Shown here: piece after piece, positions 11,598 to 23,200 of the stretch | Layout of the letters: each line of letters opens with the position of its first letter | Position numbering within the stretch: position 1 is the stretch's first letter | From: Eurosta solidaginis | Taxonomy: Eukaryota > Arthropoda > Insecta > Diptera > Tephritidae | Assembly (NCBI RefSeq): GCF_040869045.1 | Contig: NC_090319.1 | Location: 378,711,601 to 378,775,600 of the forward strand | Length of the DNA: 64,000 bases | Direction of reading: 5' to 3' | Made by a program: the position numbers and the translations under genes | The notes under the pieces: model-generated | The model's database searches: none | What the model was told of the DNA's origin: nothing | What the model saw: only the letters and a program-made list of their open reading frames with translations

Positions 11598-11845
11598 CGC
11601 GGGCTCGAATCGAGCTCAAGGCCTAACAATAATTTTTTATCATTATTATTGTTATGGTACATTTTTTCGTAATTGAAGGAAATTAGCAGTTCCCAAAATG
11701 GATCTATACAACGAGCTTTGGCAGTTGTCTAAATTTTTTTTCTTCTATTCTAATTTAAAATTTTTTTCAATTAAGAAAAAATTTATCATAACAATAATAA
11801 TGATAAAAAATTATTGTTAGGCCTTGAGCTCGATTCGAACCCGCG
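11598..11845. repeat. Inverted-repeat element with 59-bp arms, copy 2
   Basis: Arms 11598-11656 and 11787-11845 are complementary at 58 of 59 positions by eye. The interior shares AAATGGATCTAT and flanking sequence with 4207-4442. Each arm's outer end carries CTCGAATCGAGCTCAAGG, which overlaps a tRNA B-box-like sequence. Confidence 0.85.
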
Positions 11846-12006
11846 TAAATTTTTTTATTATTAATTTCGATATTCCGGGAAAAACTTCCATGAATTTTAC
11901 AACCGAAACTATGCAAACCAAACTTAAAACCATTTTCCAAAAAATTTAAAAATTCGAGAAAATTTTACGATAATTTCAAAAATTCTATTTAGAGTTAGCC
12001 CAGCCC

Positions 12007-12951
12007 TTAACCCTCCGATTAGCGATGTATAAATTCAAAACATCATAGCGTTGTCGTCTGGCCAGACGAAATTGTACACTTTGAAATTTATCCACAAATA
12101 TTTGAATTTTTATTTAAATTTTGAAGAGAACTCGTCGCACACTGTGATAAGTTAGAATTTCTATTGATAAATTTTGAAATGAATTCCATCTATGAGGTTT
12201 TATAGGCTTAAAAATATGTTCGTATAGACGACAACGCTAAAAAGTGACGTAATCAAATTTGGTACAAAAAAAAAAGATAAAACAAAATCCACAAATATTT
12301 GAGTTTTAACTCAAATTTTGAAGAAACTCGTAGCACACTGTGACTGCCGAGAAATAAGCTTGAATTTTTATTGATAAATTTTGAAATGAATACGAACTAT
12401 GAGGTCTTATAGTCTATGTTCGTGTAGTGTTACGTGGCTGACTGTTTGGGGTGGTGAGGAGCGGCGGCAAGCAGGTATGCTTGCATCCTAGGCTAGCTCG
12501 TCAGATTGGGCGGGGTATTGCACCACCGTACTCACACGCAGCCACATGAACAAAAAGGGGTTCATACATGCATATTTGTTGAAAAGAAAGAAATGCTGAA
12601 AAATAGAAATAGACGTGAGGGGCATAGTTAGGGGGAGAAAAAGATGAAGGACTGTCCTGTCAGGTGGAGTCTACCCTCCCTCTTCAGCGCAACTTGCGCT
12701 GAACCATGGGTGCTGTGCTGACTCCTATTTCCAGCCACGTAACAGTAGCCAGACGACAACGCTAGAATGTGACATAATCAACTTTTGATAAAATAAAAAG
12801 AAAAAATATCGATTTCGGAATTATTATAAAGACCGCCTCTAAACTTAAGAAGTCGCTAAAGCTTTTCATGATCGGGTGGGTAGCAGTAAAGTTATTCACG
12901 AAAATAAAGCCTTCTCGTCTGGTCAGACGCCACAATCTATCGGAGGGTTAA
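12007..12951. mobile_element. piggyBac-type non-autonomous element (MITE) flanked by TTAA
   Basis: The ends are TTAA-CCCTCCGATTAG (12007) and CTATCGGAGGG-TTAA (12951). This is the TTAA target duplication plus CCC-starting inverted termini typical of piggyBac transposons. Subterminal palindromes CGTCTGGCCAGACG (12055-12068) and CGTCTGGTCAGACG (12916-12929) lie near the two ends. An internal segment of about 120 bp, around GATAAATTTTGAAATGAAT, is directly duplicated. There is no transposase frame, so it would need a transposase in trans. It is split by the insertion at 12428-12744. Confidence 0.85.
12428..12744. mobile_element. Nested 317-bp TG...CA insertion, probable solo LTR or small LTR-like element
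   Basis: It starts TGTTACGTGGCTG and ends CAGCCACGTAACA, a perfect 13-bp inverted repeat, and is flanked by GTAG on both sides (12424-12427, 12745-12748). The host element contains a second, uninterrupted copy of the target region near 12215-12235 (CGTATAGACGACAACGCT), so the empty site can be seen. It is more GC-rich than its surroundings. TG...CA ends and a 4-bp duplication fit a solo LTR; a DNA MITE is possible. Confidence 0.8.
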
Positions 12952-14289
12952 GCCCAGTTCATTACCATTATAGGTCCTTTAAAATTCGCAACGGTTTTTG
13001 ATATTTTTTTACAGAAAGGTGTTTGCAGAAGACTTCATACACATTGTGCACAATTGTGTTTGTATCAAAGAAAATCTGAAACACTCTCCCAACAAAAAAA
13101 AAACACAAAAAAAAAAAAAACAAAAAAATCAATACGAGACCTAAAATTAAGCTAAAAATTTCAAAGTCAATAAAGTTGAGAGATTTCGCAAACTTTCGAA
13201 TTTTTGTGAAATCGCTTTCGATGATGTTTTTCATGGCTTCAGTAATAAAATGCATAGAAATTCGTTTTATAAAAACTTTCGCTTTCGAGATTAGTTTGCA
13301 AAAAAAAAAAAACAAAAAAAAAAAAAAAGCCACTGCAATTTTTCTGTCCGCTATTGTATATGTCAGACACTAGCAAATAAGAAAACAATGTCGTACAGGT
13401 GCTTGCTTTATGTTGTTGTTACTGCTATAATTGCTGTTCATCAAGTATCAACAAGATGTTATTCAGTTATCTTGAAGTTTCGTGTTTCAAATACTTTTCT
13501 TCTCGTATTCAGGGATTTCCCATCTAAAACTTCCCACTCCAATACCTCCACAAATTTGTGAAATCATACGAACAGCTAATTTGTGGTAAGGAAGCATTTT
13601 GTTTGTTGTTGTTTGAATTTTGCACTAAAAATTTCCTTTAACTTTTAAGTATTTATTTTGCATGTCGAGTTCGAGCTGAGTAATTGCCAATGCTCTTCAG
13701 TAGATGCTCAAACTTTTATACTTAAGCAAGTTTTTGAAATTTTGTGTAAACTTTATAACACTTGAACTGGAGTGTACCTCCATACTCCAGCAAAACAAAA
13801 GAAATCCTTATTAAGATATTACCAAAGAAATGGGAAAATTTTCATTTGATTTTTCTCAGCAATATACATAGTAATATTTGGCCCTATTGATTTGCTGCAG
13901 TAAGGGCGTTATAAATTCTATATAAGAAACTGTACACGTATAGCACTCATGACTCATCATTGCAGCACACCTTCTTCTGGAATCATCCTTAAAATACGTG
14001 TTCACTAAATCCAAGCTTTGGACGACAGTCAAAACAGCCTTAAATATATCGGCAGAGGTATCGAAAGGCGTATTTCATTTAGAAGGTTAGACTCTGGCAA
14101 CTACAAGTATTCTGTGAAGGTGCGAGTCGGATCATGGTCATATAAAATCGGTCTCTAGATGGTTGAGCTCGTGCCTATAAGGTGCTTTTTCCGGAAGTAC
14201 CGTATCAGTATTTGGAATAGGAGCATCAACATCGGTACAACTCTAAAAGCTTTCGGGGTGTACTCTTATCGCTTCAAGAAAAACTAGAA
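12952..14289. other. AT-rich stretch with long poly(A) runs
   Basis: Poly(A) tracts lie at about 13093-13130 and 13300-13330. The second runs into the complement of the dispersed 35-bp motif at about 13330-13365. No gene was recognised. Confidence 0.5.
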
Positions 14290-14640
14290 TTACTAAACGG
14301 TACAGTAGAGTAAAATACTGCACAGGGGGCATATAACAGTACAGTACGTTGCTGAGTAGTACAGTACAAAACAAAAAATTATAGCACAGTGCACTTTATG
14401 GTGGTACAATACAGTATATTCTAATACTTCAGAGCATAATAGTACGGTACAATACAAAACAATATAATAAATTAAAGTATGTTATTGTACAGTACAATAC
14501 GGTATATTATAGTCCATATCTAAATTGTTTAGTACAATATATAGAGAAATATATTTAAGTACAGTGCAGTACAATACATTACATTTCACTAATGTTGAAT
14601 ATGGGACAGTGCAGTATATTATACTTCAGTATATGTGTGG
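14290..14640. repeat. Degenerate TACAGTACAATA short-motif field
   Basis: Irregular runs of GTACAGTA, GTACAATACA and close variants, without a fixed period; low-complexity sequence. Confidence 0.8.
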
Positions 14641-15510
14641 TTCATGCGAAGAGGCGTGAGCAAAATAGGTCAGAACATGCGATTCTCAAAAATATGTCAA
14701 CGCTAGTGCCTCCTATTGGGCGGTATGAGGATACTGCGTTAAAAACACCTTATGGAAAAGTTGCTGTCCTTCGTCTCCTACTTATATCCTAGTACGACAC
14801 ACATATCCTTTAGTCCACATTGTTGCCTATTTCTCGTCAATATGTTGAGACATCGCTCTTTTATTTGAGACCCACATTGGGGAATAAAAATAGAAATGTT
14901 AAAATTTAAGTAATACGAGAAGGGCGAAAGTTTCACTGATTCAGTCTGTGTGAAGTCATCATGGGTGGCCATGTCAATCATCTCAATGATAGACGCACAA
15001 ACATACATATAAAAAAGGTAGACACACATCCATACAGATTGACAAAAATTCTAGAAGCTGTTGACTTCCTCTCAGTGGAACTAATAAAGGCACAAGCTAT
15101 ACATTTTTTTTAAATATCTTCATCTCAAACAACGAGCTTTTATCATTTTAATATATGCAGGAACATAAGAATTAAGCCGTATGAAAAAGAAGTGAATGAA
15201 AAGGCCCCAGAAACATCCATACAAAGGCGTCGGACAACCATGCAAGTGATTGTCGGTGAACTCCGTTCTTAAACTCTCAGTTGAGGAAAGCAACCTCGCT
15301 AGTGTGATGCCGCTAGCTTAACTACGATCTGAATATGTTAAAGGCTAAAATCTAGTTATTCCAGAATAAACCCCGTCATACCCAATGAATGCCTGCATGC
15401 GATATGCCCCATCTGACAATAACCACCATTTAAAATGAAATGAGGAACCAACGCCTTTTTCCTTTCTCTCTCCGGTCCAACCCTGTTGAAGCTACAAGTT
15501 TCCTTGGACA
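14641..15510. other. Unassigned
   Basis: No supported feature. The part from about 15180 is less AT-rich and could be decayed element sequence. Confidence 0.4.
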
Positions 15511-16320
15511 GGTTAAGTAAGGTTGAACTGGCCGGACCATGAGGATCTCACATAGACTGATTGAGTCCGCAGTGTTTCCAGAAGTTTGTTTTAACGACCA
15601 AACTGAAAAACCCTATCAAAAGCCAGATCCTATGTTATAAAATAACTCCGTCCTCTTGGCAAATACTAGAAGCTTCCTAGGACTTAAGCCACTTGCTGCT
15701 TCTAGATCTGACAGCTGTATCACTCCTAATAGCTGGAGTCTTAGCCTGGAAAGTGCAGAGCACGAGCAGAGTAGGTGATCGATCGTTTCCTCCTCCAACC
15801 CGCATTTCCTACATCTGCTATCTCTGACCAAGCCTAATTTAAAGGCGTGTGACGCCAGAAGGCAGTTTCCAGTCAGAATACCCGTCATGAGCTTACAGTC
15901 CTCTCTTTTTAATGATAGAAGCAACTTTGTTAGTCTAAGGTTGTGAGACCTACACATAATCTTCGACACTTTGCAGCCCCGCGCTTAAACCCACGTCTTT
16001 CCCGCTTGGTCGATCGTGTGCACCTCTCGCCTTCGCTTAATCTCGCCCAGTCTAATTGGGACATCAACCGAGCAAGCTTCAAGGGATGCGCCCTTTTTAG
16101 CTAGTTCGTCCGCTTTTTCATTCCCATCTATTCCCATATGCCCTGGGACCCAATATAGATGTATGCTTCTCCCTGTCCTGATTCTCTCCAGAGACTGCTT
16201 ACACTCTAACACGCATTTAGATGCTGTGCTATGCGAGATTATTGCCTTAATTGCTGCTTGATTGTCAATATAAAAGTTAGTCCTTGGACAACATTGATAA
16301 CAATATCCGAGTGGTCGCAC
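15511..16320 (-). pseudogene. 5'-truncated LINE (family L): RNase H, C-terminal region and 3' tail
   Basis: Two minus-strand frames, 16320-15985 and 15969-15616, represent one broken protein. The first has an RNase H segment with FYIDNQAAIKAI, WVPGHMGIDGNEKADELA and GEIKRRREVHTIDQ. The second has a zinc-finger-like C-terminal tail, CRKCGLEEETIDHLLCSC. This order, with RNase H after the reverse transcriptase, is known from I, LOA and related LINE clades. The reverse transcriptase is missing, the usual result of incomplete target-primed reverse transcription. The 3' tail reads CCGGCCAGTTCAACCTTACT and is shared by four other copies in the window. Confidence 0.9.
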
Positions 16321-18040
16321 TTATTGGATGTGGCGCAGCACTACCATAACAACAAAAACATGAATAACCTTTCTACCAATGTGAGCTACAGCAGCTCGTT
16401 ATAATGCGGATCCCCACTTCAGGGGACAGCATATGTTTTGATTTGTTTATTATTTCATTAAGTTCTGTTTAAGCTGCGAACATAGTAAAACTTAGCCACA
16501 AAAAGGTTTCTATTGATAAATAAGATGCCAATTAACTTAAAATTGATACACTGTTACGAAAATAAATTTAATAAAAATAACTTTTATAATGATTTTTTAT
16601 TTAATCCACGAACACAGAAATATATTCTCTGTCGGCGTTGCACAAAAATTCAAACATCAGATTGTCATTAATTCTAAATGTATTGCTTAGAACATTAAAG
16701 AAATGTCATTGCTATCAGTCAAAGTGAGCACGTACAAACATACGTACATATCACCTTCATAGGAATACAAACACAAAGACATGTCGAACGCAAATCGATT
16801 TTCTTAAATTTGCCAGCCATGCAAATGACCGTTCTTCAAATAGCCTATTAACCTTAAGTATCGCATCCTGCTGTTTGAGCACCACTTTGATGCGCCCATT
16901 TATTACAAATCCAACCATCGATTTCCGTTTCACACCCATACAAGCGTACAAGCATTGGCGGATGCCATAAAAGACGAAGTCGAAAAACTCAAAGCAATCA
17001 ATAAATAATTTTTACTGGCACAACGGTGATTGTTATGTGCACTTATTCAAAAACATTTTCAAATTTATTACCAAAATCAGAATACTTTTTGTGTTTACAT
17101 ACCAAACGAGAAGAGATGCTAAAAGAATAAATGGTGAGTAAAAGAAATTACTCACAAGTCGCTGAAAAATGTATTGGAAGAAGCGAAATCAAATCAACCG
17201 ACGGGAAAAATGCACATTCGTTGTAATTTATGTTATTGGTTTCATTGTTAAGTTTGTTTTTGTTGTTTCTGGTTTTTATGAGGTGTCGTCAAAAAACCAG
17301 CAATATACATCGTTACTTAAAACATATAAATCATTGCATCCACTAACAACAACAGATATCACTTGTGATAGCTTCATAATGACAAACAGGATAGCTGTAT
17401 TTAAGGCAGCTAAGGAACAATTAGTTCGGGTGTGAGTGAACATTTTTGCTTACTATCCAATACGTTTTCCTGAGAAAGAAAACTTTTGTCACCAGTGATT
17501 TTTTGCTACCAGTGATTTTGTGTCGGCAGTGACTTTTTCAACCTCCCTATACCGGGCCAACTCGGAAATTATCGGCAAGTGATACTCCTGAGATGGACGC
17601 CTTCTTACAAAGAAGATAAGAAGGCTTATAAAGAAGACCCGGTCAATCGATTTAGCGAGTTAAGTTCATAGGATGGTGCAGAGTTCAGGGGCTGATCCCT
17701 CCTTTCCAAAGGCTAACTTATGGATTCCATGTGCAGTGAAATTGTTAAATACGCTGATTTTTCTGCATTGAAACTTATTTGGAACATCTCGGCCTATAAA
17801 GGAAAGAAAATCAAATGCAGAGACGGAAAATTGGTTGAAAAATATTTATCTGCATCTGAGGATGAAGATAAAAATAAGGACAACAAACGCGAAAAGCAGG
17901 CGAGGTGGAAAGATATCACGAGATTTTGAAATTAAGCAGACGTAGGCGAAATGGGGAAGTTTTCGAGGAGCCTAAATATTGTGATGCTTCCTTGCCCATA
18001 AAGTGATCTGGCGTCGACTGAACTCCTTCCAGCTATGCGA
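16321..18040. other. Unassigned; short frames only
   Basis: Plus-strand frames at 17169-17435 (hydrophobic) and 17720-17929 (Lys/Asp/Glu-rich) have no recognisable domain or splice context. They are not called as genes. Confidence 0.4.
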
Positions 18041-19650
18041 AAAAACGTTTGATACTTTTACGAGTCCCTCTCAGTTCTGCTTCGCTACTATTTTTGGCAT
18101 TATTCCAATCATACCAAGATTATCTCGGTATAGCTCCGGATTGTTTTGGGGTCTCATTGGCATCATTTCAGTATATTTTGGGATTATTTCAGAATTTAAA
18201 TTCAGCTAATTACAGCATTATTTCGGGATCATTTCTTGTTTGTATTAATGATCATTTCGGTTATTTTTTGTAATCAATTTGAAACTATTTAAGGATCCTC
18301 CTGAACAGATTTTAATTTGTGGGAAGTTTCGGTGTTATTTAAAAATCATTGAAAGGCTGATTCGGCATTGATTTCGGCATTATTGCAGAATATGTTGGTA
18401 TCATTTCAGTAAAGTTTTGAATTAATTTTTGTGATCATATATCGGTGATTTTAACTACATTCTCATCTAGAATGGGGGATCATACAAAGACTGACTCGGG
18501 ATCAATTGGGACCATTACGCGGACCTTTCGAAATTTTGTTCATACAATTCCAGAATAATTTCGTGGTTACATTCGGTGTTGTATTCATGACCACTCTGGT
18601 ATATTTTTTAGGGATAATTTTAACGCTGTTTCAGGATCATTTGGGGACTATCCAGGAATCACTTTCAAATTATTTTCTTTCTGTTTCGAAATAGTGCTAT
18701 GATTTTAAAACATTCCAAAATAGTTTTTAGCTGCTTTCGGAAATGTTTGAGCATTAATTCAGGGTTATTTTGTTTTGTTGTTGTTGTTGCTGTATTAACG
18801 ATAAAGACCCTCCCCGAAGGCTTTGGGGAGTATATCGATGTTGATGGTCTGGTGGCGGATACAGGTCTGGTGCGTTCCGATAACAAAGCACCATTAAGGT
18901 ACTAGCCCCACCATCGCGGGAACAGTTAATATGATCACATTAAACCTTCACGGCCATTTCGCACTCCCCACCCCCAAGAGCCTAGCCTGCTAAATATGAG
19001 TGATACATTCATATTTCTAACAGGATTCCCCTCGCATGGGGAGGTTGACAATTGGGTTGCGGGTGCTGTGAAGCTATAAAGCTTTGTATTGCGCTTTCAT
19101 TCCCTTGAATCCCTGGTTTCTTTTCGAGTTAGTTTGCGCAATCATATTTCGGAGAATTAAGGGCTACTCTAACCTAGAACGGGGGCGTAATTTAAAAACT
19201 TATTCCTGATCAATTCAGGGCTATTTCGGGTGAGTTTTGAAACTTATTCGGATAATTTCAAGGTTATTTCTTGATAATTTCAAGACTTTTTCAGGAGCAG
19301 TTTGACATACATAATTTTTGGAGTTATTTCTGGGATGTTTCCGATTTGTTTTAATATTATTGCAAGATAATCTTATTACTGCTTTAGTGATATTTTCGAA
19401 ACTATTTTAGCATAATCTAAGGATAACTTTGGTATTTCTTCCGAATCGGTCTCATATTTCCATTATCTTTAAGGTACTCTAATATAGGGCGGGGGATTGG
19501 TTCGGGACTATTTCGGGATCCCTTTGTATGATTTTTTAGATAACACCAGTAATATTTTGGGACTACTTCCATCATTCCGGTGTTGTTTTGGGATAATTTC
19601 CTTACTTTTCGAGATATATTTGAGATTATCCAAGGACCACTTTGAAATTA
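18041..19650. repeat. Degenerate TTTCGGGATCATTTC short-motif field
   Basis: Endless variants of ATTATTTCGGGATCATTTC recur without strict period, apart from an inserted element at about 18771-19150. Translations are repetitive and not gene-like. The field continues briefly after 20049. Confidence 0.75.
18771..19150. repeat. Short interspersed element with a strong terminal hairpin
   Basis: It begins with a TTG repeat, then CTCCCCGAAGGC and GCTTTGGGGAG, which pair as a hairpin (about 18810-18830). GC-richer sequence follows, including GGTCTGGTGGCGGATACAGG and CTCGCATGGGGAGG. I recognise this as resembling an abundant tephritid-type interspersed repeat, from memory only. A fragment of the same start lies at about 48525-48625. 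Confidence 0.45.
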
Positions 19651-20048
19651 TTATACTCAGCTGAGCAGAGCTCACAGAGTATATTAATTTTGTTCGCATA
19701 ACGGTACCCTGTAACAGCATAAACTAATCGAGATAGATATAGACTCCTATATATCAAAATGATCTGGGCGAAAAAAGAAATTCATTTAGCCATGTCCGTC
19801 GGTCTATCCGTAAACACGATAACTTGAGTAAATTTTAAGGCATCTTAATGATTGATATGTAAGTTCCTGGACACTGATCTCAGGTCGCTATTTAAAATGA
19901 ACGAAATCGGACTATAACCACGGCCACTTTTTCGATATCGAAAATTTAGAAAACTCGAAAAAGTGCGATAATTCCTTACCAAAGACGGATAATTTCGTAG
20001 CTGAGTAGGTAATGTTCGGTTACACATGAACTTAGCCTTCCTTACTTG
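19651..20048 (-). repeat. Family A repeat, internally deleted copy (about 0.4 kb)
   Basis: Both family termini are present: complement of the CTGAGTATAA end at 19651 and complement of CAAGTAAGGAAGGCTAAGTT at 20048. Only about 400 of the usual 1700 bp lie between. The retained parts are the ATGGCT core, the CGATATCG box and the GTTCGGTTACAC end. Confidence 0.85.
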
Positions 20049-20513
20049 TTTCCAGAATCATTTCGGCACTATTTCGGGATCACTAAATGGTACACTAAAT
20101 GGTTTACTAATCTAGGACCACTTTTAATGATGCTGAGAGTAGTAGTAGATCATACCCCCTCCATCACGAGTTGCTATTTGAGTTGTGGTCCAGTTTTCAC
20201 CAGCTTAACTTCTTTTTGGGGCAATTATTATCATTTGGCTGAAGGGTATGTGCTTCACATATGTGCATATAATGGTAAATCTTCGACAAGCTCATATAAT
20301 ACATATTAAAATAAAATAAAAAAATAACAAATATAAAAAAAGTTCATTTCAGCTTTGCAAACGAGTGAAGCAAACCCAATTTGCACAATTTAAATACATC
20401 TGTATCAACACTTAAAGCAATTACGCGCATACATGTTCATTTCCATTTTGTAGACTATTTATATCTTTATATACATATATATATGTATAACTTAAGTGTA
20501 TAAGTTAGCTTAC

Positions 20514-20722
20514 CGCCCACTGTCATGTTGGCAGTTTTATCGATCAATTTGAATTCAGGTGCATCACCAGATACTTCACAACGATATGAACCGGACGAAT
20601 GGACATTCAGCTTCTCCAGCTCAACATTGCAAATGAATTGATTGCAGTGCGATGAACCATCAGCAATGGTGACACCTTTTACGGGAAAGCAATTTGTAGT
20701 TGGTGGAGTCAACGGTGAGTAT
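20514..20722 (-). CDS. beat-like: beat-family gene, exon encoding second half of Ig domain 1
   Basis: Beat proteins are secreted or cell-surface immunoglobulin-superfamily proteins; founding members act in motor-axon guidance and bind Side-family receptors. This exon begins after TTTCCTTTAG (acceptor at 20723-20724) and ends at G|GTAAGC (donor at 20513). It reads R-YSPLTPPTTNCFPVKGV, then CNQFICNVELEKL, then SGSYRCEVSGDAPEFKL and DKTANMTVG. The YRCEVSG block is the F strand of a Beat Ig domain; its Cys pairs with LFCSY in the upstream exon. It joins the exon at 41401-41554 in phase 2 without a stop and ends in phase 1, typical at the end of an Ig domain. The downstream exon, expected to encode the second Ig domain, was not found between 1 and 20513. 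The family call is firm; the paralogue is not assigned. Confidence 0.9.
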
Positions 20723-22089
20723 CTAAAGGAAATAAAGAGAAAGTAAAACAAAACAAAAAATTGTATAGCAAAATTTGTAGACAATTTTTTGTGAGAGAAA
20801 ACGAAAATTTGAAACAAAAGAATTGAGATGAGGACCGAATGACGTACAGCTGTATGACATTGTGGGAGAGAGTTAATTGTAGAAGTGTGAGGGTGAAATA
20901 GTGATTGAGTGCATGGGCAAGTGAGTGACTGATTGCTTGCATGATTAATGACCTTACACATACACACATACATACACACATATGTTTTGAATAGTCAGCA
21001 AAACTACATTTACAAAAATTTGCCCCTTCATCATTCCATATCATTCACCCATTTCAATATGTTTCACCTACACACCATTAGCACTCTTCATTTGCATTAC
21101 ATTGCTGTTGAATAAATGTATAAGGAAATTTGCATTTAAAAGAGGAAATCGCACAAAGAATATTTCAAATTTTTTAAATGAAGCTAGCTGATCTATAAAT
21201 TTAGCAAATATTCAGTGGAACTAAATAAGTGTAAGTGGCATGGCACAAAGCGCACAATTTCCATTGTAGTTTTTTGCAATACAATTCTTACTTACTACAC
21301 AACAACTTTTATATAAAACTAAACAAAAAACAGACGTTTTTAAAATCTTTGTTCGAGTGAAATTGAACGCTCTGTACCATGCTGAGCTAGTTTTAAAGAA
21401 TTGACCCTCTTTAAAATTATTTTTTGTAACCGGTTTTTCAAAACTATGTTGGGTTTAGTTAAGGTTTAGTAGTTCTGATTTGAAATAAGAAGATTAGGCC
21501 CAAGGGGATAGTTTATTGTCTTAAAAAATATTGACTTTGGCAGGGCCTTACGAATTTTAAGTAGAAATTGTTGCCATTATCATATGAGGGAACTGTAAGA
21601 CCTCGCGTAAATATATCAACCACTGTGCTTGCATAACTTTTCCGAGCTGAGAGTGAGGGCTCACTAGAAGTATTAAGAATGCATTTTTTTATAGTGCGGC
21701 TATAGTAATAAAACTTTACATATCAAATTGTTCGCGTACTTCACTTACAGCATATTAAAATGGAATTGATTGATCATTTCTTAGATTGCACCGCTTATAT
21801 ACCACTCAGTTGGTACGTCAGTATTATCTCCCACGGTTTAGAATTTTCGCGAATAGCCTTCGCGAATAGTTGCTTATACATTTTTCGTTTCTGCATCTCA
21901 TATTAACTGTTGTTGGTTTTATGTAAATGTGTGTAGTTTAATTAATGTTGTATTGCTAGGGTATGAATGTTTGTCATCTGCGCCCCTTGGTGCTGTGTAT
22001 ATGCTGTTGTTGGTACACAGAATTTATTAGCTTACATCATAGAGATGTGTCGCCACAATATTAATGATGGGACCTTTTTTTGAGTGTCC
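20723..22089. other. Intron, no further feature recognised
   Basis: A minus-strand frame runs on past the exon acceptor to about 20979. That extension is intronic, since the acceptor and the join to the upstream exon explain the exon fully. CA-rich DNA lies at 20940-20990. Nothing else is supported. Confidence 0.5.
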
Positions 22090-23200
22090 CTTGTGCTTTT
22101 ACAAAGATATGGTAAAACCAGTTCGTAAAAATCTAAAACTATCGAAAGTCCTATAAAAAAGTCGACGGGAACTATGCCTGTATAACCAATCTTTCGCTGC
22201 TGTCCTGGAAAGCACCAAGAGCTTTAGCCGGAATGGAAATTGACTCCGACACTGGAACAAAAACCGAAACCCAAGCCACAAACCTATACCAGAAATGATT
22301 CCTTAATGAAAAACAAAAGGAAACTGAATTTGGACCAAGAATATGAAACTTTACGCTGGAAACGAAGCCAAATTTGGCTTTGAATTCGAAGATGAAACAG
22401 AAATCGGAACTAAAATCAAAACCGGAACTGGAGCGAAATCAAAACGACACAAAGACTAACATTTTAATCGAAGCAAATACCGAAACCGAGTCCGGAACAA
22501 TAAAATTTACAATAAAAACTTAACAGTATATAGGAACTGGAATCAGAACAAAAACCAAACATGATCGAAACCATAATAGGTACGGGTCTCAGAAAAGAAT
22601 TTGGAACATACGTACATCGAAACCAACCGAAATAGACAAATGAGTCAGAACAGAACAAGGAGAATCAGAATTAGTACTGGAAAATGGACAGAAGTCCTAA
22701 CGGAAACCGAAGATGGCATTAAACCCGAAATTGGAGTAGGTACCGGAACCAGAACAGAAACGGAACCCGGAATAGATGGTGAAACCAGAACAGAAAATAA
22801 AAGTGATATTTAAACCAAGGCTAGAATAGAGACAAGCATAAGAGTAAGTAAAAATTGAAGAACAAAATACCAGAATCAGGAATTGTAAGAAAATTCAAAA
22901 AAGGGTTTAGAGTTGGACCAAAAACTGGAGCTTACATTGAAGCAGAAATCGGAGTAGAGTCTTGAATCTCAACAAAAGCTGGGCTGAATTCAATGTTTAA
23001 TCGGACGTTAAGTCTACTAATTTGACTAGAAATTTAAACTTAAGGCGGGGCCAGAAACTAATACTTAAACTGGAACCAGAAATGAAACTCGAAAAGAAAA
23101 TGAAACTGAAGCCGAAGTCGGAAGCAAGTTAACGCTGCCAGGAAGCAGGTAAACGCTGTAACCCGAATTTAAGCCGGAACGTGAGAGAACTAGTCTTATA
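22090..23200. repeat. Degenerate GGAACCGAAACC short-motif field
   Basis: Repeats of AAACCGGAACCAGAAC-type hexamers with no strict register span about 1.1 kb. Both strands give repetitive peptides with no domain. It is the same kind of structure as 18041-19650 but with a different core. Confidence 0.75.

Noticed and set aside
13083..13373. Open frames made of Phe or Lys runs
   Set aside because: They result from poly(A)/poly(T) tracts.
17169..17929. Two plus-strand frames as possible genes
   Set aside because: No domain, no partner exons and composition typical of AT-rich random frames.
1..20513. Second Ig exon of the beat gene
   Set aside because: Minus-strand frames in this region were checked for the expected WxxNG and GD..NCT motifs and none was seen; the exon is probably outside the window.
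20723..20979. Extension of the beat exon frame beyond the acceptor
   Set aside because: The TTTCCTTTAG acceptor and the in-phase join to 41401-41554 show the Beat similarity ends there; upstream translation is not Ig-like.
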